From CAZUAQ01 sp964618455 (GTDB lineage: Bacteria > Planctomycetota > Phycisphaerae > UBA1845 > PWPN01), in NCBI GenBank assembly GCA_964618455.1, contig CAZUAQ010000019.1, forward strand, positions 1 through 64,000: a stretch of DNA of 64,000 nt. Direction: 5' to 3'. A program made the translations under genes and the position numbers. Positions 51,556 to 59,702 of the stretch are shown here, one piece after another; position 1 is the first letter of the stretch, and every line of letters starts with the position of its first letter. The notes beneath the pieces were generated by a model, which had not been told where the DNA came from, did no database searches, and saw only the letters and a program-made list of their open reading frames with translations.

Positions 51556-52725
51556 TCACGTGCCGAAGACGCGCCTTTTCGTCATCCGGTTGATGGCCGG
51601 CACCATCGTATTGGCGATCAGCAGTGCCCAGAAGGCCTCGCCGGGCATGCCGACAAGGCATCGGAGTGTTATGGTTCCCGCCCCGATCAATATCCCGAAC
51701 ACGGCTTGACCTCGCGCCGTGTAGGGTGAACTGCAGGGATCGGCGGCGAGGATCAGCACGACGAACAGGAATCCACCGGCGGTAAGTTGATAGAAGACGT
51801 ACACCAACCCGATCGGCCAGCCCTGATAGAAGTGCGCTCCCGGCAGCCATGCGTGTTGAATGCCGGTTGCCGTCTCCACGCGCACGGGCAGGACACAGGC
51901 CAGCATCAGGAACGCCACGACCGCCCCGGCGACCATCGAGCCGCGCAGGATCCCACGCCACATCAGCAAGGTCCCCGCCAACAGGATCGCCACGATCATC
52001 GCCTCGCCGATTGCGCCGCCACTCGTACCGATCAGGGTCTCCGTCCAGGGCGGTAGCCGATCGCGCACGAATTCTCCGAGCGTCTCCCCCAATCCGCCGC
52101 TTTTCATCGCGATCGGTTCGCGCAGGTGTTCGAGGGTCGGAGTGCGAAGCCACGCTTCCTCGTTGGCGGGAGGGGCCATGGTGGACCAGCCTGCCGGAGG
52201 CTGCAATTCCGTGTGACGGTTCAGGTCGCCCCATAGCAGATGGTCGGGAACGAGCACCGGCCAGAGCGTCTTCGTGAATGCATCCGGCATGATCCACTGG
52301 ACCAGTACGCGGCCGATCGCCACGGGATGCCACGGGTGATTGCCGATGCCGCCGAGAACGATCTGGCCGATGAACACTGCCAGGGCCGTGGCCATGACCG
52401 GCGCCTTCCAACCGATAAGAGGGGGCATCGTGCATGCCGTGAGCATGCCGATCATCAGCGAGTAACTCTCCGACCATGAATGCGACCGTCGCATCAACAC
52501 GTGGAACGTGGCATCAAGCAGCAGGGCGGTGGTGACGCAAAGCGCCGTGAGTCGCAACGTGGCCCAGCCGTGGAGCATCAGGGAATTGGCGAGTATGAAC
52601 GCCACCGCCATGACGAAGGTGAGCGTGATGACCTGCGCGCCGGGCAGTCCGTGCCAGTGCGGCGCGGGCAGCGTCCGGAGCAGGCCCGGTTCGGGAAGCG
52701 GGGTGGCGTGACGCTCGGCCATCAT
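51556..52725 (-). CDS. rnfD: RnfD/NqrB-family membrane subunit
   Basis: RnfD is the flavinylated membrane subunit of the ferredoxin:NAD+ oxidoreductase (Rnf) complex. The 389-residue product has about nine hydrophobic segments and family motifs IGWKAPVMATALAVFIGQIV, GNHPWHPVAIGRVLV and TSGGAIGEAMIVAILLAGTL, and ends LLIANTMVPAINRMTKRR. The SGAT-type covalent FMN threonine motif was not found at its usual place; WSTMAPP occupies that area. Its ATG overlaps the rnfC stop as ATGA. The open frame upstream to 53235 runs antisense-frame inside rnfC and is rejected. rnfG, rnfA, rnfE and rnfB do not follow. Confidence 0.82.
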   Translation of the reverse strand: MMAERHATPLPEPGLLRTLPAPHWHGLPGAQVITLTFVMAVAFILANSLMLHGWATLRLTALCVTTALLLDATFHVLMRRSHSWSESYSLMIGMLTACTMPPLIGWKAPVMATALAVFIGQIVLGGIGNHPWHPVAIGRVLVQWIMPDAFTKTLWPVLVPDHLLWGDLNRHTELQPPAGWSTMAPPANEEAWLRTPTLEHLREPIAMKSGGLGETLGEFVRDRLPPWTETLIGTSGGAIGEAMIVAILLAGTLLMWRGILRGSMVAGAVVAFLMLACVLPVRVETATGIQHAWLPGAHFYQGWPIGLVYVFYQLTAGGFLFVVLILAADPCSSPYTARGQAVFGILIGAGTITLRCLVGMPGEAFWALLIANTMVPAINRMTKRRVFGT

Positions 52726-54152
52726 GATCTCGATCCGCTGACGCGCGTGGAGGAGGTTGTCGAGAGCGTTGCCGCACGGGTCTCCGTATACCGTTTCAAC
52801 CTTCGAGCCGCGTCCGAGAGCGGAAGCTCCGAAGGGCAGACATAACTGCAAAGCCCGCACTCGAGGCATGCATCGGGATACAGGCCCGAAGAGGTGTTCC
52901 ACTCGTCGCATTCCACCGCGTTGAGCAGCGCGCGCGGGTCGAGTTGAACGGGGCAGTCGGCCTGACACCAGCCGCAACGAATGCAGGGCCCCGGCTTTTT
53001 GATCAGGACGGCGTGACGCGCCACGGTCATGACCGCGCAGGTGCGATGATCGATCACCGCGTCCAGGGAACCGATCGCCCGCCCGGTCATCGGCCCTCCG
53101 TCGAGAATCAGTCCGAGGTCCTCCTTCACCCCGACGTGCTCGAGCAGGGCGCCGTAGGATGTGCCGAGGGGGACACGGAAATTGCCTTTTCTCGTCACAC
53201 CCGTGCCCGTCACCGTCACGACGCGCGACACGCACGGCGCGTCGGTGGCGAGGTCGGCCAGGTCGGCGACATGGATCACCCAGACGCCTACATCCATCGT
53301 CGACCGGCGGTACGGTGTCACGCGACCGGTGACCGCTTTAGTCAGCAGCGTAGGGTGACTCTGCGGGTACTTGTTCAGCAGGCCTCGGACACGGACCGGT
53401 GTGCGGTGAGCCTGGGCGGTGCAGAACCGCTGAAGCTCGTGGTCGTCACGATCCACCACCAGCCAGAGTCGTTCCGCACCGACCGCCTCGCGCAACCACG
53501 TCCCGCCCGCGATCACGGCTTCGGTCGCTTCCAAAAGCACTCGTCGTGTCGCCGTCATGTAGGGTTCTGAATCCATCCCGTTCAGGATGATGTGGCGGAT
53601 GCCGGCGCCGGCAGCCTGGCGGAGCGCGTGGCTCAAGGGAACGTACTGTGGCGTGGACGAAATGAGTCCGAGTCGATCCGCCCGGTCGCACAACGTCTCG
53701 AGCGAATGGTCGGAAGGATCGACCGGCAATCGACGCACACTGACCGATGCGTCACTCTGCGAATCGGCCGGAGGCTTGGCGGTGATCTTCACACTGTGTA
53801 AATCGCAATCTCTGGCGGTGTCGACCCGGCCCACGGCGGCGACTTTGCCCGTGACCGGCGACGAAATCGTCAGCCCTCCGTGCCGGCCCGTGGAACATGC
53901 CAGTGGCGCGCCGGCCGCGACGTCATCCCCCGGGCGGACAGATATGTCCCAGGAAGTTTCATCCCATCGCGGTAGCGGGAGATGGGCTTCCGAGATGGCG
54001 CGAAGATCCTGAATCGGTGAGTCGGCGGTCATTTCCCGATGCATCGGGAGAAACAGTCCGCCCTCGAAGGATTGCCGGGATAACCAGAAGCGTCGCAGCA
54101 CGAAACGTCCTCTTCGTCCGCCGACGCGTGGGCGTGCCGCGGAGTCCTGCAT
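52722..54152 (-). CDS. rnfC: RnfC-family iron-sulphur subunit
   Basis: RnfC carries NADH/FMN and two 4Fe-4S centres in the Rnf complex. The 476-residue product begins with the Rnf barrel-sandwich region (FEGGLFLPMHREMTADSPI, SVRPGDDVAAGAPLACS). An NADH-binding-like SLBB portion follows (LNGMDSEPYMTATRRVLLEA, LWLVVDRDDHEL). Two 4Fe-4S motifs, CIRCGWCQADCP and CLECGLCSYVCP, lie in the last 100 residues. Length is near that of bacterial RnfC. The start at 54152 keeps the conserved FEGGLFLP region. It is the first gene of an rnfCD pair only. Confidence 0.87.
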   Translation of the reverse strand: MQDSAARPRVGGRRGRFVLRRFWLSRQSFEGGLFLPMHREMTADSPIQDLRAISEAHLPLPRWDETSWDISVRPGDDVAAGAPLACSTGRHGGLTISSPVTGKVAAVGRVDTARDCDLHSVKITAKPPADSQSDASVSVRRLPVDPSDHSLETLCDRADRLGLISSTPQYVPLSHALRQAAGAGIRHIILNGMDSEPYMTATRRVLLEATEAVIAGGTWLREAVGAERLWLVVDRDDHELQRFCTAQAHRTPVRVRGLLNKYPQSHPTLLTKAVTGRVTPYRRSTMDVGVWVIHVADLADLATDAPCVSRVVTVTGTGVTRKGNFRVPLGTSYGALLEHVGVKEDLGLILDGGPMTGRAIGSLDAVIDHRTCAVMTVARHAVLIKKPGPCIRCGWCQADCPVQLDPRALLNAVECDEWNTSSGLYPDACLECGLCSYVCPSELPLSDAARRLKRYTETRAATLSTTSSTRVSGSRS

Positions 54153-54245
54153 CGATCCACTTTGATGCGTGGGAAACCATGGGAACCGAAGTAGCGGAGG
54201 CTGTCAAAGCAGGCGCCGTGCGGCCGATGCGCGTGGAAAGTGAGG

Positions 54246-56831
54246 TTACAGGTCGTCGTCGAACATGTCGTCGGGAACGTCCCCGCCGCTCAGCACCGAG
54301 TCGCGCAGGCGGTCCGCTTCGCGCTGCTTGAGGTCCGCCCACTCCTCGGGCGTGATCATGACTTCCCGCGCCTGGCTGCCCTTGTAGTCGCCGACGATAC
54401 CTGCCGCCGCCATCTCCTCGATCAAGCGGCTTGCCCGTGAATACCCGATCGTCAGCTTCCGCTGGAGCAGGCTCACGCTGCCTCGCTTGGTCTGCAGGAC
54501 GATCTCCACCGCCTTGTCGAACAGGTCGTCGCGCGGGCCATCCTCGCTGAGTTCCTTCGTCTTGAGACGCATCAGCTCCGGATGGAATTCCGGCGAGCCC
54601 TTGCCCTTCAGGTCATTGATGACCTCGCGGAGCTCGTTGTCCTCCAGATAGGTGCCTTGGGATCGCACCAGCTTCGAGGAGCCCGGAGGGAGATAGAGCA
54701 TATCGCCCTGGCCCATGAGCACCTCCGCGCCGTTCTGATCCAGGACGATACGCGAGTCCATGCGCGACGCCACGCGGAACGCGATCCGGCAGGGCAGGTT
54801 GCTCTTGATAAGACCGGTGACGATCTTGGCTTCCGGGCGTTGCGTCGCCACGATGATGTGAATGCCCACCGCGCGGCTCTTCTGGGCCAGGCGCGACAGA
54901 TGCAGTTCGACCTCCTTCGCCGACATCATCATCATGTCCGCCAGCTCGTCGATGATGATGACGACGTAGGGCAGATTCATCGGGATCTGTTCCCGCTCCT
55001 CGTCGGAGGCGGGTTGGAAGCGCTCGTACTTCTCCTCCCTGGTCAGCCGGTTGTAGGCGGCGATATTGCGGACAGCCGCCTCGGCCAGGAGGGCGTACCG
55101 CTCGTCCATCTTCTCGGTGGCCCACTCGAGAATCTTCTCGGCCCGATCCATCTCCGTCACGATCGGGCACATCAGGTGGGGGACCTCCTTGAACAGGCTC
55201 ATCTCCACCATCTTCGGATCCACGAGAATCAGCTTCACCATGTCCGGCCGCTGGGTCATCAGGATGGACATGACGATCGAATTGATGCACACGCTCTTGC
55301 CCGAGCCCGTGGTGCCCGCGATGAGCATGTGCGGCATCCCCGCCAGGTCGCCGATCAGCGGCTGACCGCTGGCGTCCTTGCCGAGGAAGAGCGGCAGCGT
55401 CATCTTACGGGCTGACTCCGCACCGAGCGTCATGAGTTCCTTCATGCGGACCTTCTCCTTGTCCACGTTCGGAACCTCGATGCCGATGGTGCTCTTCCCG
55501 GGGATCGGCGCGACGACGCGAATCGATGGCGCCCGCAGCGCTCGCGCCAGGTCATTGGCCAGCGAGGAGATCTGGCTGACCTTCACGCCCGGCGCCACCT
55601 TGATCTCGAACATCGTGATCACCGGCCCGGTGTCGATCTCCACGACTACCGCCTCGATCTTGTATTCCTGCAGCGCCTTCTCGAGCACCTTGGCCTTCTC
55701 GCGGACGATCTCCTCCTGCCGCGAAGAGAAGGTGTACTCCGGCTCTTCGAGCATACCGATGCTCGGGAAATCCCACTCGGCCAGTTCCATCGGGTAGGGG
55801 CGCTTCCGCACGTCCGGGACGTTCGTCGGCAGCTTGACGGGAGCGACGACCTTGACCTGCGGTTCAGGCGTCAGGGGCGCTTCCTGCACGTCTTCGTCTT
55901 CCGCCTCGTCCTCCCCTTCGCCGTCTTCATCCTCGTACTCATACTCGTATTCGTATTCATACTCGTCGTCGCCGTCTTCACCCGCTTCGTCACCCTCGGC
56001 GTCGACCTCTTCGACCTCGGTGTCCTCCTCGCCCGCCTCCTCGACGGCGGTCACGTCATCCTCGGCCTCCGGCCAGAGTGTTTCCTGTGATTTCTTCGCT
56101 TCGGCGTAACGTGATTTGCCCGCGTTGATGCGGATGTCCCGGGACGTCTTTTCTTTATCGGAGGCGCCTCGGCCGGACTCGGGCGTACGGCGCGATGGGA
56201 TGGCGGCAAGGACGCGACGGAGCGGACCGGCCACCGACGCCAGCTGCGGCTTGGGTGGCAGATACTCCTCGGCCATTTCGCGAAGCTGCCCGCTGCGTTT
56301 ACGGATTTCGCCGGGAAGCTTCATCATCGCTCCCTCGGCAGTGAAGAAGAGGCCCACGAGCAGGCAGTACAGCAGGATCGGGTACTGGATCCAGCCGACG
56401 GTATTGCTCAGCCACGATGACAGGGCGTAACCGAGCACACCCCCGCGCATGTGAAGCCAGGACGAAGGATCTCCGCCGGTCATCAGGTGCGCCGTCGCCG
56501 AGGCCACGCAGATCAGCAGGGCGATGCCGATCACGCGCTGCCACAGGTGGGGCAGGCGCCCCTGGCGGATCAGGACGAAGAGTGCGAGCGTGAAGCCGCC
56601 CAGTGCGGCGTAGACCCCCTTGCCGAGATAGACGAAGAGATGGTAGGAGACGATCGCACCGAGCATGCCGGCGGCGTTGTAGGGCGTTTCGGGTTGAGGG
56701 TAGATGTGCGGGCTGGGATAGTCGAACGGATGGTGCGAGAGGATCGCCAGCCACAGGAAGGCACAGGCGATGACCGCAAAGAGGATGACGCATCCGCGGA
56801 TGATCTGTTGCTGCTGTTCGGAACGTGTCAT
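54246..56831 (-). CDS. ftsK: DNA translocase FtsK/SpoIIIE
   Basis: FtsK pumps chromosomal DNA at the division septum. The 861-residue product has four membrane segments in the first 180 residues, a long acidic linker with a repeating Glu-Tyr tract, the motor (Walker A GTTGSGKS, K512; Walker B in LILVDPKMVEMSLFKEVPHL; FVASRMDSRIVLDQNGAEVL) and a C-terminal gamma domain (LTIGYSRASRLIEEMAAAGI). The linker (about 230-330) is very acidic and of simple sequence. GGGAGGG lies nine bases before the ATG. The closest neighbour downstream is rnfC. Confidence 0.96.
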   Translation of the reverse strand: MTRSEQQQQIIRGCVILFAVIACAFLWLAILSHHPFDYPSPHIYPQPETPYNAAGMLGAIVSYHLFVYLGKGVYAALGGFTLALFVLIRQGRLPHLWQRVIGIALLICVASATAHLMTGGDPSSWLHMRGGVLGYALSSWLSNTVGWIQYPILLYCLLVGLFFTAEGAMMKLPGEIRKRSGQLREMAEEYLPPKPQLASVAGPLRRVLAAIPSRRTPESGRGASDKEKTSRDIRINAGKSRYAEAKKSQETLWPEAEDDVTAVEEAGEEDTEVEEVDAEGDEAGEDGDDEYEYEYEYEYEDEDGEGEDEAEDEDVQEAPLTPEPQVKVVAPVKLPTNVPDVRKRPYPMELAEWDFPSIGMLEEPEYTFSSRQEEIVREKAKVLEKALQEYKIEAVVVEIDTGPVITMFEIKVAPGVKVSQISSLANDLARALRAPSIRVVAPIPGKSTIGIEVPNVDKEKVRMKELMTLGAESARKMTLPLFLGKDASGQPLIGDLAGMPHMLIAGTTGSGKSVCINSIVMSILMTQRPDMVKLILVDPKMVEMSLFKEVPHLMCPIVTEMDRAEKILEWATEKMDERYALLAEAAVRNIAAYNRLTREEKYERFQPASDEEREQIPMNLPYVVIIIDELADMMMMSAKEVELHLSRLAQKSRAVGIHIIVATQRPEAKIVTGLIKSNLPCRIAFRVASRMDSRIVLDQNGAEVLMGQGDMLYLPPGSSKLVRSQGTYLEDNELREVINDLKGKGSPEFHPELMRLKTKELSEDGPRDDLFDKAVEIVLQTKRGSVSLLQRKLTIGYSRASRLIEEMAAAGIVGDYKGSQAREVMITPEEWADLKQREADRLRDSVLSGGDVPDDMFDDDL
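55931..55971 (-). repeat. Glu-Tyr hexanucleotide-like tract in ftsK linker
   Basis: Alternating GAA/GAG and TAT/TAC codons give EYEYEYEYEYE in the FtsK linker. The bases repeat with six-base period, so the tract may vary in length between strains. The linker tolerates length change. Confidence 0.7.
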
Positions 56832-57300
56832 GCGGCCAATACCCTCCCTGATACGCCCGCACCGTTGAAAGAATTCTGATCCACTACATTACCCTCGGCA
56901 TCGCCGAAGCGTCAATATTCTTGGCCATGCCGGAAATGTAGCGTCACGCAGCTCTCGCGAGGGGCATAGACATACGTATCGTTACTATCGGTCGATGGCG
57001 AGACGTGGCTGGAAGGAAACTTTCGGGCGAGTGGGCAGGGTGTAAAAGGAGTTCCCGGTTGTGATGGAACGCCGGCCTAGGAGGAAGGGCAAGGCACTTG
57101 GTTCCACCACAACCGGGTCGCGGAGGAGGAAGCGAGATTAAGTCTGGTTCAGTGGAGTGTCACGATGCTCACGCCCGGGGGAAAAGACCGCGCCAAGCGA
57201 TTTCCGGCCGAGCGTTTCATCGTGTTCAACCTCCACATCATGGATAATTCGTTCGAATCGTATCCGTTCTGCTTGCAGCAGACGATACCGCTTGACGTCG
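56832..57300. other. 469-base interval with a long imperfect hairpin
   Basis: No protein gene recognised; this holds the ftsK upstream region and the end of the amt-glnB unit. See the hairpin at 57054-57117. Apart from it, repeated GGAGGAAG-like runs at 57079-57135 and one GGAAGGAAAC at 57011 are visible. RNase P, SRP RNA and tmRNA signatures were looked for and not found. Confidence 0.4.
57054..57117 (-). ncRNA. Long hairpin element, possible terminator or small RNA
   Basis: CCCGGTTGTGATGGAAC (57054-57070) pairs with GTTCCACCACAACCGGG (57101-57117): 16 of 17 positions, one A-C mismatch. The 30-base loop contains nested GCC/GGC pairs. Read on the minus strand, AACTCCTTTT follows, so it could end the amt-glnB transcript, about 184 bases after the glnB stop. 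The length of stem and loop exceeds ordinary terminators. Confidence 0.4.
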
Positions 57301-57645
57301 TCAGATGGCGGTCTCGCCCGTTTCGCCGGTACGAATCCGGATGCACTGCTCGAGCGGAAGCACGAGAATCTTCCCGTCGCCCACATTGCCGCCTTCACTT
57401 CTCGCTGCGGCAGTGACCGCCTTGATCGTCGGCTCGACGAACGGTTCGTTCACGGCGATGAGCAACATGACTTTGCGGAGCAGGGACACCTCGAAAGGCT
57501 GCCCGCGAAATTGTTCGGTCACGCCCATCTGCTGGCCGAAGCCCTGGGCGTCCAACACGGTCAAGCGGAACACTTCCGCCTTGTTCAACTCTTCTTTGAC
57601 GGCCGGCACGCAGTTGGGCCGGACAATGGCAACGATCAGTTTCAT
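57301..57645 (-). CDS. glnB: P-II nitrogen signalling protein, GlnB/GlnK-like, without Tyr51
   Basis: P-II proteins sense 2-oxoglutarate, ATP/ADP and control Amt and other targets. The 114-residue product aligns without gaps to E. coli GlnB through residue 60 (MKLIVAIVRPNCVPAVKEEL, GFGQQMGVTEQFRGQPF). It keeps Q39, R47 and K58, the B-loop GNVGDGKI and the C-terminal RIRTGETGETAI. Tyr51, the GlnD uridylylation site, is Phe, as is Tyr46, and position 50 is Pro. It lies 161 bases downstream of amt on the same strand, the usual glnK-amt linkage in reverse order. AAGGA ribosome site. Confidence 0.92.
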   Translation of the reverse strand: MKLIVAIVRPNCVPAVKEELNKAEVFRLTVLDAQGFGQQMGVTEQFRGQPFEVSLLRKVMLLIAVNEPFVEPTIKAVTAAARSEGGNVGDGKILVLPLEQCIRIRTGETGETAI

Positions 57646-57752
57646 GGTTCATTTCCTTCATTTATCTTGAGCCCCGCTTCACTTCATCCCGGGACTTGCA
57701 CCAAGCGAGATTTCAAACTTCGTTCGATACGTTTGACTCAAATCCGACCCGA

Positions 57753-57787
57753 GCCCGGCCCGCAGTCCCGAAGGACTGCGAGGCCGA
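57753..57787 (-). promoter_or_regulatory. Hairpin between amt and glnB
   Basis: CGCAGTCC and GGACTGCG (57761-57768, 57773-57780) form a perfect 8-bp stem with a CGAA tetraloop, extended by GGCC/GGCC after one bulged A. It starts some 20 bases beyond the amt stop. No T-run follows on the minus strand; it may partly terminate or protect the amt message and set the amt:glnB ratio. Confidence 0.5.
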
Positions 57788-57806
57788 GCCGGTCCGGTGT
57801 GGTCGG

Positions 57807-59285
57807 TTAGTGAATCCGCAACGAGTAGTCCGGATAGGCCTCGGCACCGTGCTCGGTGATGTCCAGCCCTTCCAGTTCCTCGGTCTTCGTCGCACGCAGG
57901 CCGATGGTCACCTTGATGATCCCGAAGATCACCATCGCCGAGAGGAACGCCCACAGAGCGATGACGACACTGCCCATGACCTGGACGCCGATATACTGAC
58001 CGCGGGACATTAGTTCTCCCGTCTCGGCGTTGGCGGTTGGGAGATCCATGCCGAAGATACCGCACGCGATGCAGCCCCAGAGGCCGCAGAGGCCGTGCAC
58101 GGGGAACGCGCCCACTGGATCGTCGATCTTGATCTTGTCCAGGAGAATGGTACCGAGCACAACGATGACACCGGCCACGATACCGATGAGAATGGCTGAC
58201 TCCGGCGAGACCTGGTCGGTATTCGCCGTGACGCCGACGAGGCCACCGAGGATACCGTTCATGGCCATACCGAGATCCGGCTTGCTGGTAATGGCCCACG
58301 TCAGGAACATCGCCGCCGAACATCCACCCGCTGCCGAGAGCAGCGTCGTCACGACGACCTGGCCGATGGCAATGGCTGAATCCGCGTCGTCCGTACCGTG
58401 GTACCCACCCAGGGTGGTCAACTCGCTGCCGGCGTTGAAGCCGAACCAGCCGAAGAACAGCACCAGCGTGCCGACGAATGCCAGCGACATGCTGTGGCCG
58501 GGAATCGGGGTACTCGAACCATCGCTCTTGAAACGTCCGATCCGGGGGCCGAGAAGAATGGCACCGGCCAACGCCACGAAGCCACCGCAGCCGTGTACCA
58601 CCATGCTACCCGCGAAGTCGGCGAATCCCGCCTGGGCGAGCCATCCGCCACCCCACTTCCAGTAACCGCTGATGGGATAGATCAGGCCCGTAATGAAGAT
58701 CGTATAGATGAGGTAACTGCGGAACGCGGTGCGGCCCGCCATGGCTCCCGAGGCAATCGTCGCGGCCGCGGCAGCGAATACGACCTGGAAGAACCAGTCA
58801 GAGTAGTGCGAATAACCGGCGCCCGCCTCGGCGAAGGTCTCACCCTCGGCGGGAGCAAATCCACCGATACCAAAGCCGTTGAAGCCGATCCAGCCGCCCT
58901 CTGTTCCATTGTACATGATGCTGAAGCCGATGAAGAAGAAGACGATGGCGCCCAGGCTGAAGTCCATCACGTTCTTCATCAGTACGTTGACCGTATGCTT
59001 CTGTGGCAGGAAGCCTGCTTCGAGGCAGCCGAAGCCGAGCTGCATCATCATGACCAGCGCCCCGCAGAGAATCAGCCAGACATTGTCCAACGCCCAGCCC
59101 ACTTCTTCTGCTGCGGCTAGGGCTGCCTCCGGGGTAACCGGTTCGGCGGCTTCTTCCATTTCCGGCTCCGCCGCTGCCGGGGTCGTCTCTCCCTCCGGGG
59201 CGTCCTGCCCGTATGAGGCCGTTCCGAACCATGACATCAGGGCAAGCCCCAAAATGCCAAGCCAAGCGATTTTCTTTAGGCTCAT
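57807..59285 (-). CDS. amt: Ammonium transporter Amt
   Basis: The 492-residue product has a signal-like N-terminus (WLGILGLALMSWFGTASYGQ), a Glu/Ala/Pro-rich periplasmic linker of about 50 residues and then eleven membrane segments. Signatures include LVMMMQLGFGCLEAGFLPQK, the first twin His in VVHGCGGFVALAGAILLGPR, the second in FPVHGLCGLWGCIACGIFG, and DDADSAIAIGQVVVTTLLSA. GGAGG precedes the ATG at 59285; an in-frame start at 59351 is unlikely. A sigma-54-type promoter lies upstream and glnB downstream, the standard nitrogen-controlled unit. Confidence 0.95.
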   Translation of the reverse strand: MSLKKIAWLGILGLALMSWFGTASYGQDAPEGETTPAAAEPEMEEAAEPVTPEAALAAAEEVGWALDNVWLILCGALVMMMQLGFGCLEAGFLPQKHTVNVLMKNVMDFSLGAIVFFFIGFSIMYNGTEGGWIGFNGFGIGGFAPAEGETFAEAGAGYSHYSDWFFQVVFAAAAATIASGAMAGRTAFRSYLIYTIFITGLIYPISGYWKWGGGWLAQAGFADFAGSMVVHGCGGFVALAGAILLGPRIGRFKSDGSSTPIPGHSMSLAFVGTLVLFFGWFGFNAGSELTTLGGYHGTDDADSAIAIGQVVVTTLLSAAGGCSAAMFLTWAITSKPDLGMAMNGILGGLVGVTANTDQVSPESAILIGIVAGVIVVLGTILLDKIKIDDPVGAFPVHGLCGLWGCIACGIFGMDLPTANAETGELMSRGQYIGVQVMGSVVIALWAFLSAMVIFGIIKVTIGLRATKTEELEGLDITEHGAEAYPDYSLRIH

Positions 59286-59702
59286 TTTTGCGATACCTCC
59301 GCTTTCTGTTTCCATCACACAGGACCTTTGATTAACAAGCGAGCAGACCATTGCTCAATTCGATTGCGTTATTGTTGAGGAGACAGCACAGAAGGCTGTC
59401 TTGAGCAATACTTCAGCATGAAGGACCTTCGGTCACGATGCGTCGCCGAATATGGATGCAAAGGATATGCCAAAGCGATTTTTGCTAACGCAATCCTTGA
59501 TTAATGCCGATCAGGGGGATTTATCACGTCCCATGGCAGGAAACGGGGTGCCGAGGAATTGTGCATGGCTGAATAATGCGGACCGACTGTGTTCAGGGAT
59601 GCGGCAGCCAGAAGGATCGGGGCCCCCCGTTGCCGAGGCAATAGGCAAGATAGTGATCCTTGGAAAGGTGGGCCCTCTTTTTCCGAGTTTCCAAGGGGGA
59701 GA
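59286..59702. other. 417-base amt upstream region
   Basis: No gene recognised on either strand. It holds the sigma-54-type promoter at 59457-59472 and the 5' leader of amt of about 160 bases. A clear NtrC palindrome (TGCAC-N-GTGCA) was not found. Short inverted pieces such as GGGGCCCC near 59620 are visible without obvious role. Confidence 0.4.
59457..59472 (-). promoter_or_regulatory. Sigma-54 (RpoN) promoter of amt-glnB
   Basis: On the minus strand the sequence reads TGGCATATCCTTTGCA. It matches the sigma-54 consensus TGGCAC-R-N4-TTGCW at all defined positions except C6, with GG and GC elements correctly spaced. Transcription would start near 59446. Amt-P-II units are NtrC/sigma-54 controlled in many bacteria. 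Confidence 0.7.

Noticed and set aside
52726..53235. N-terminal extension of rnfD inside rnfC
   Set aside because: The extra sequence is an Arg/Gly-rich out-of-frame reading of rnfC; the ATGA overlap gives a natural rnfD start at 52725.
56990..57140. RNase P, SRP or tmRNA gene
   Set aside because: GGAAGGAAAC, GGGCAGGGTG and GGAGGAAGGGCAAGGC recall fragments of RNase P and SRP RNA, but the conserved cores and required lengths are missing.
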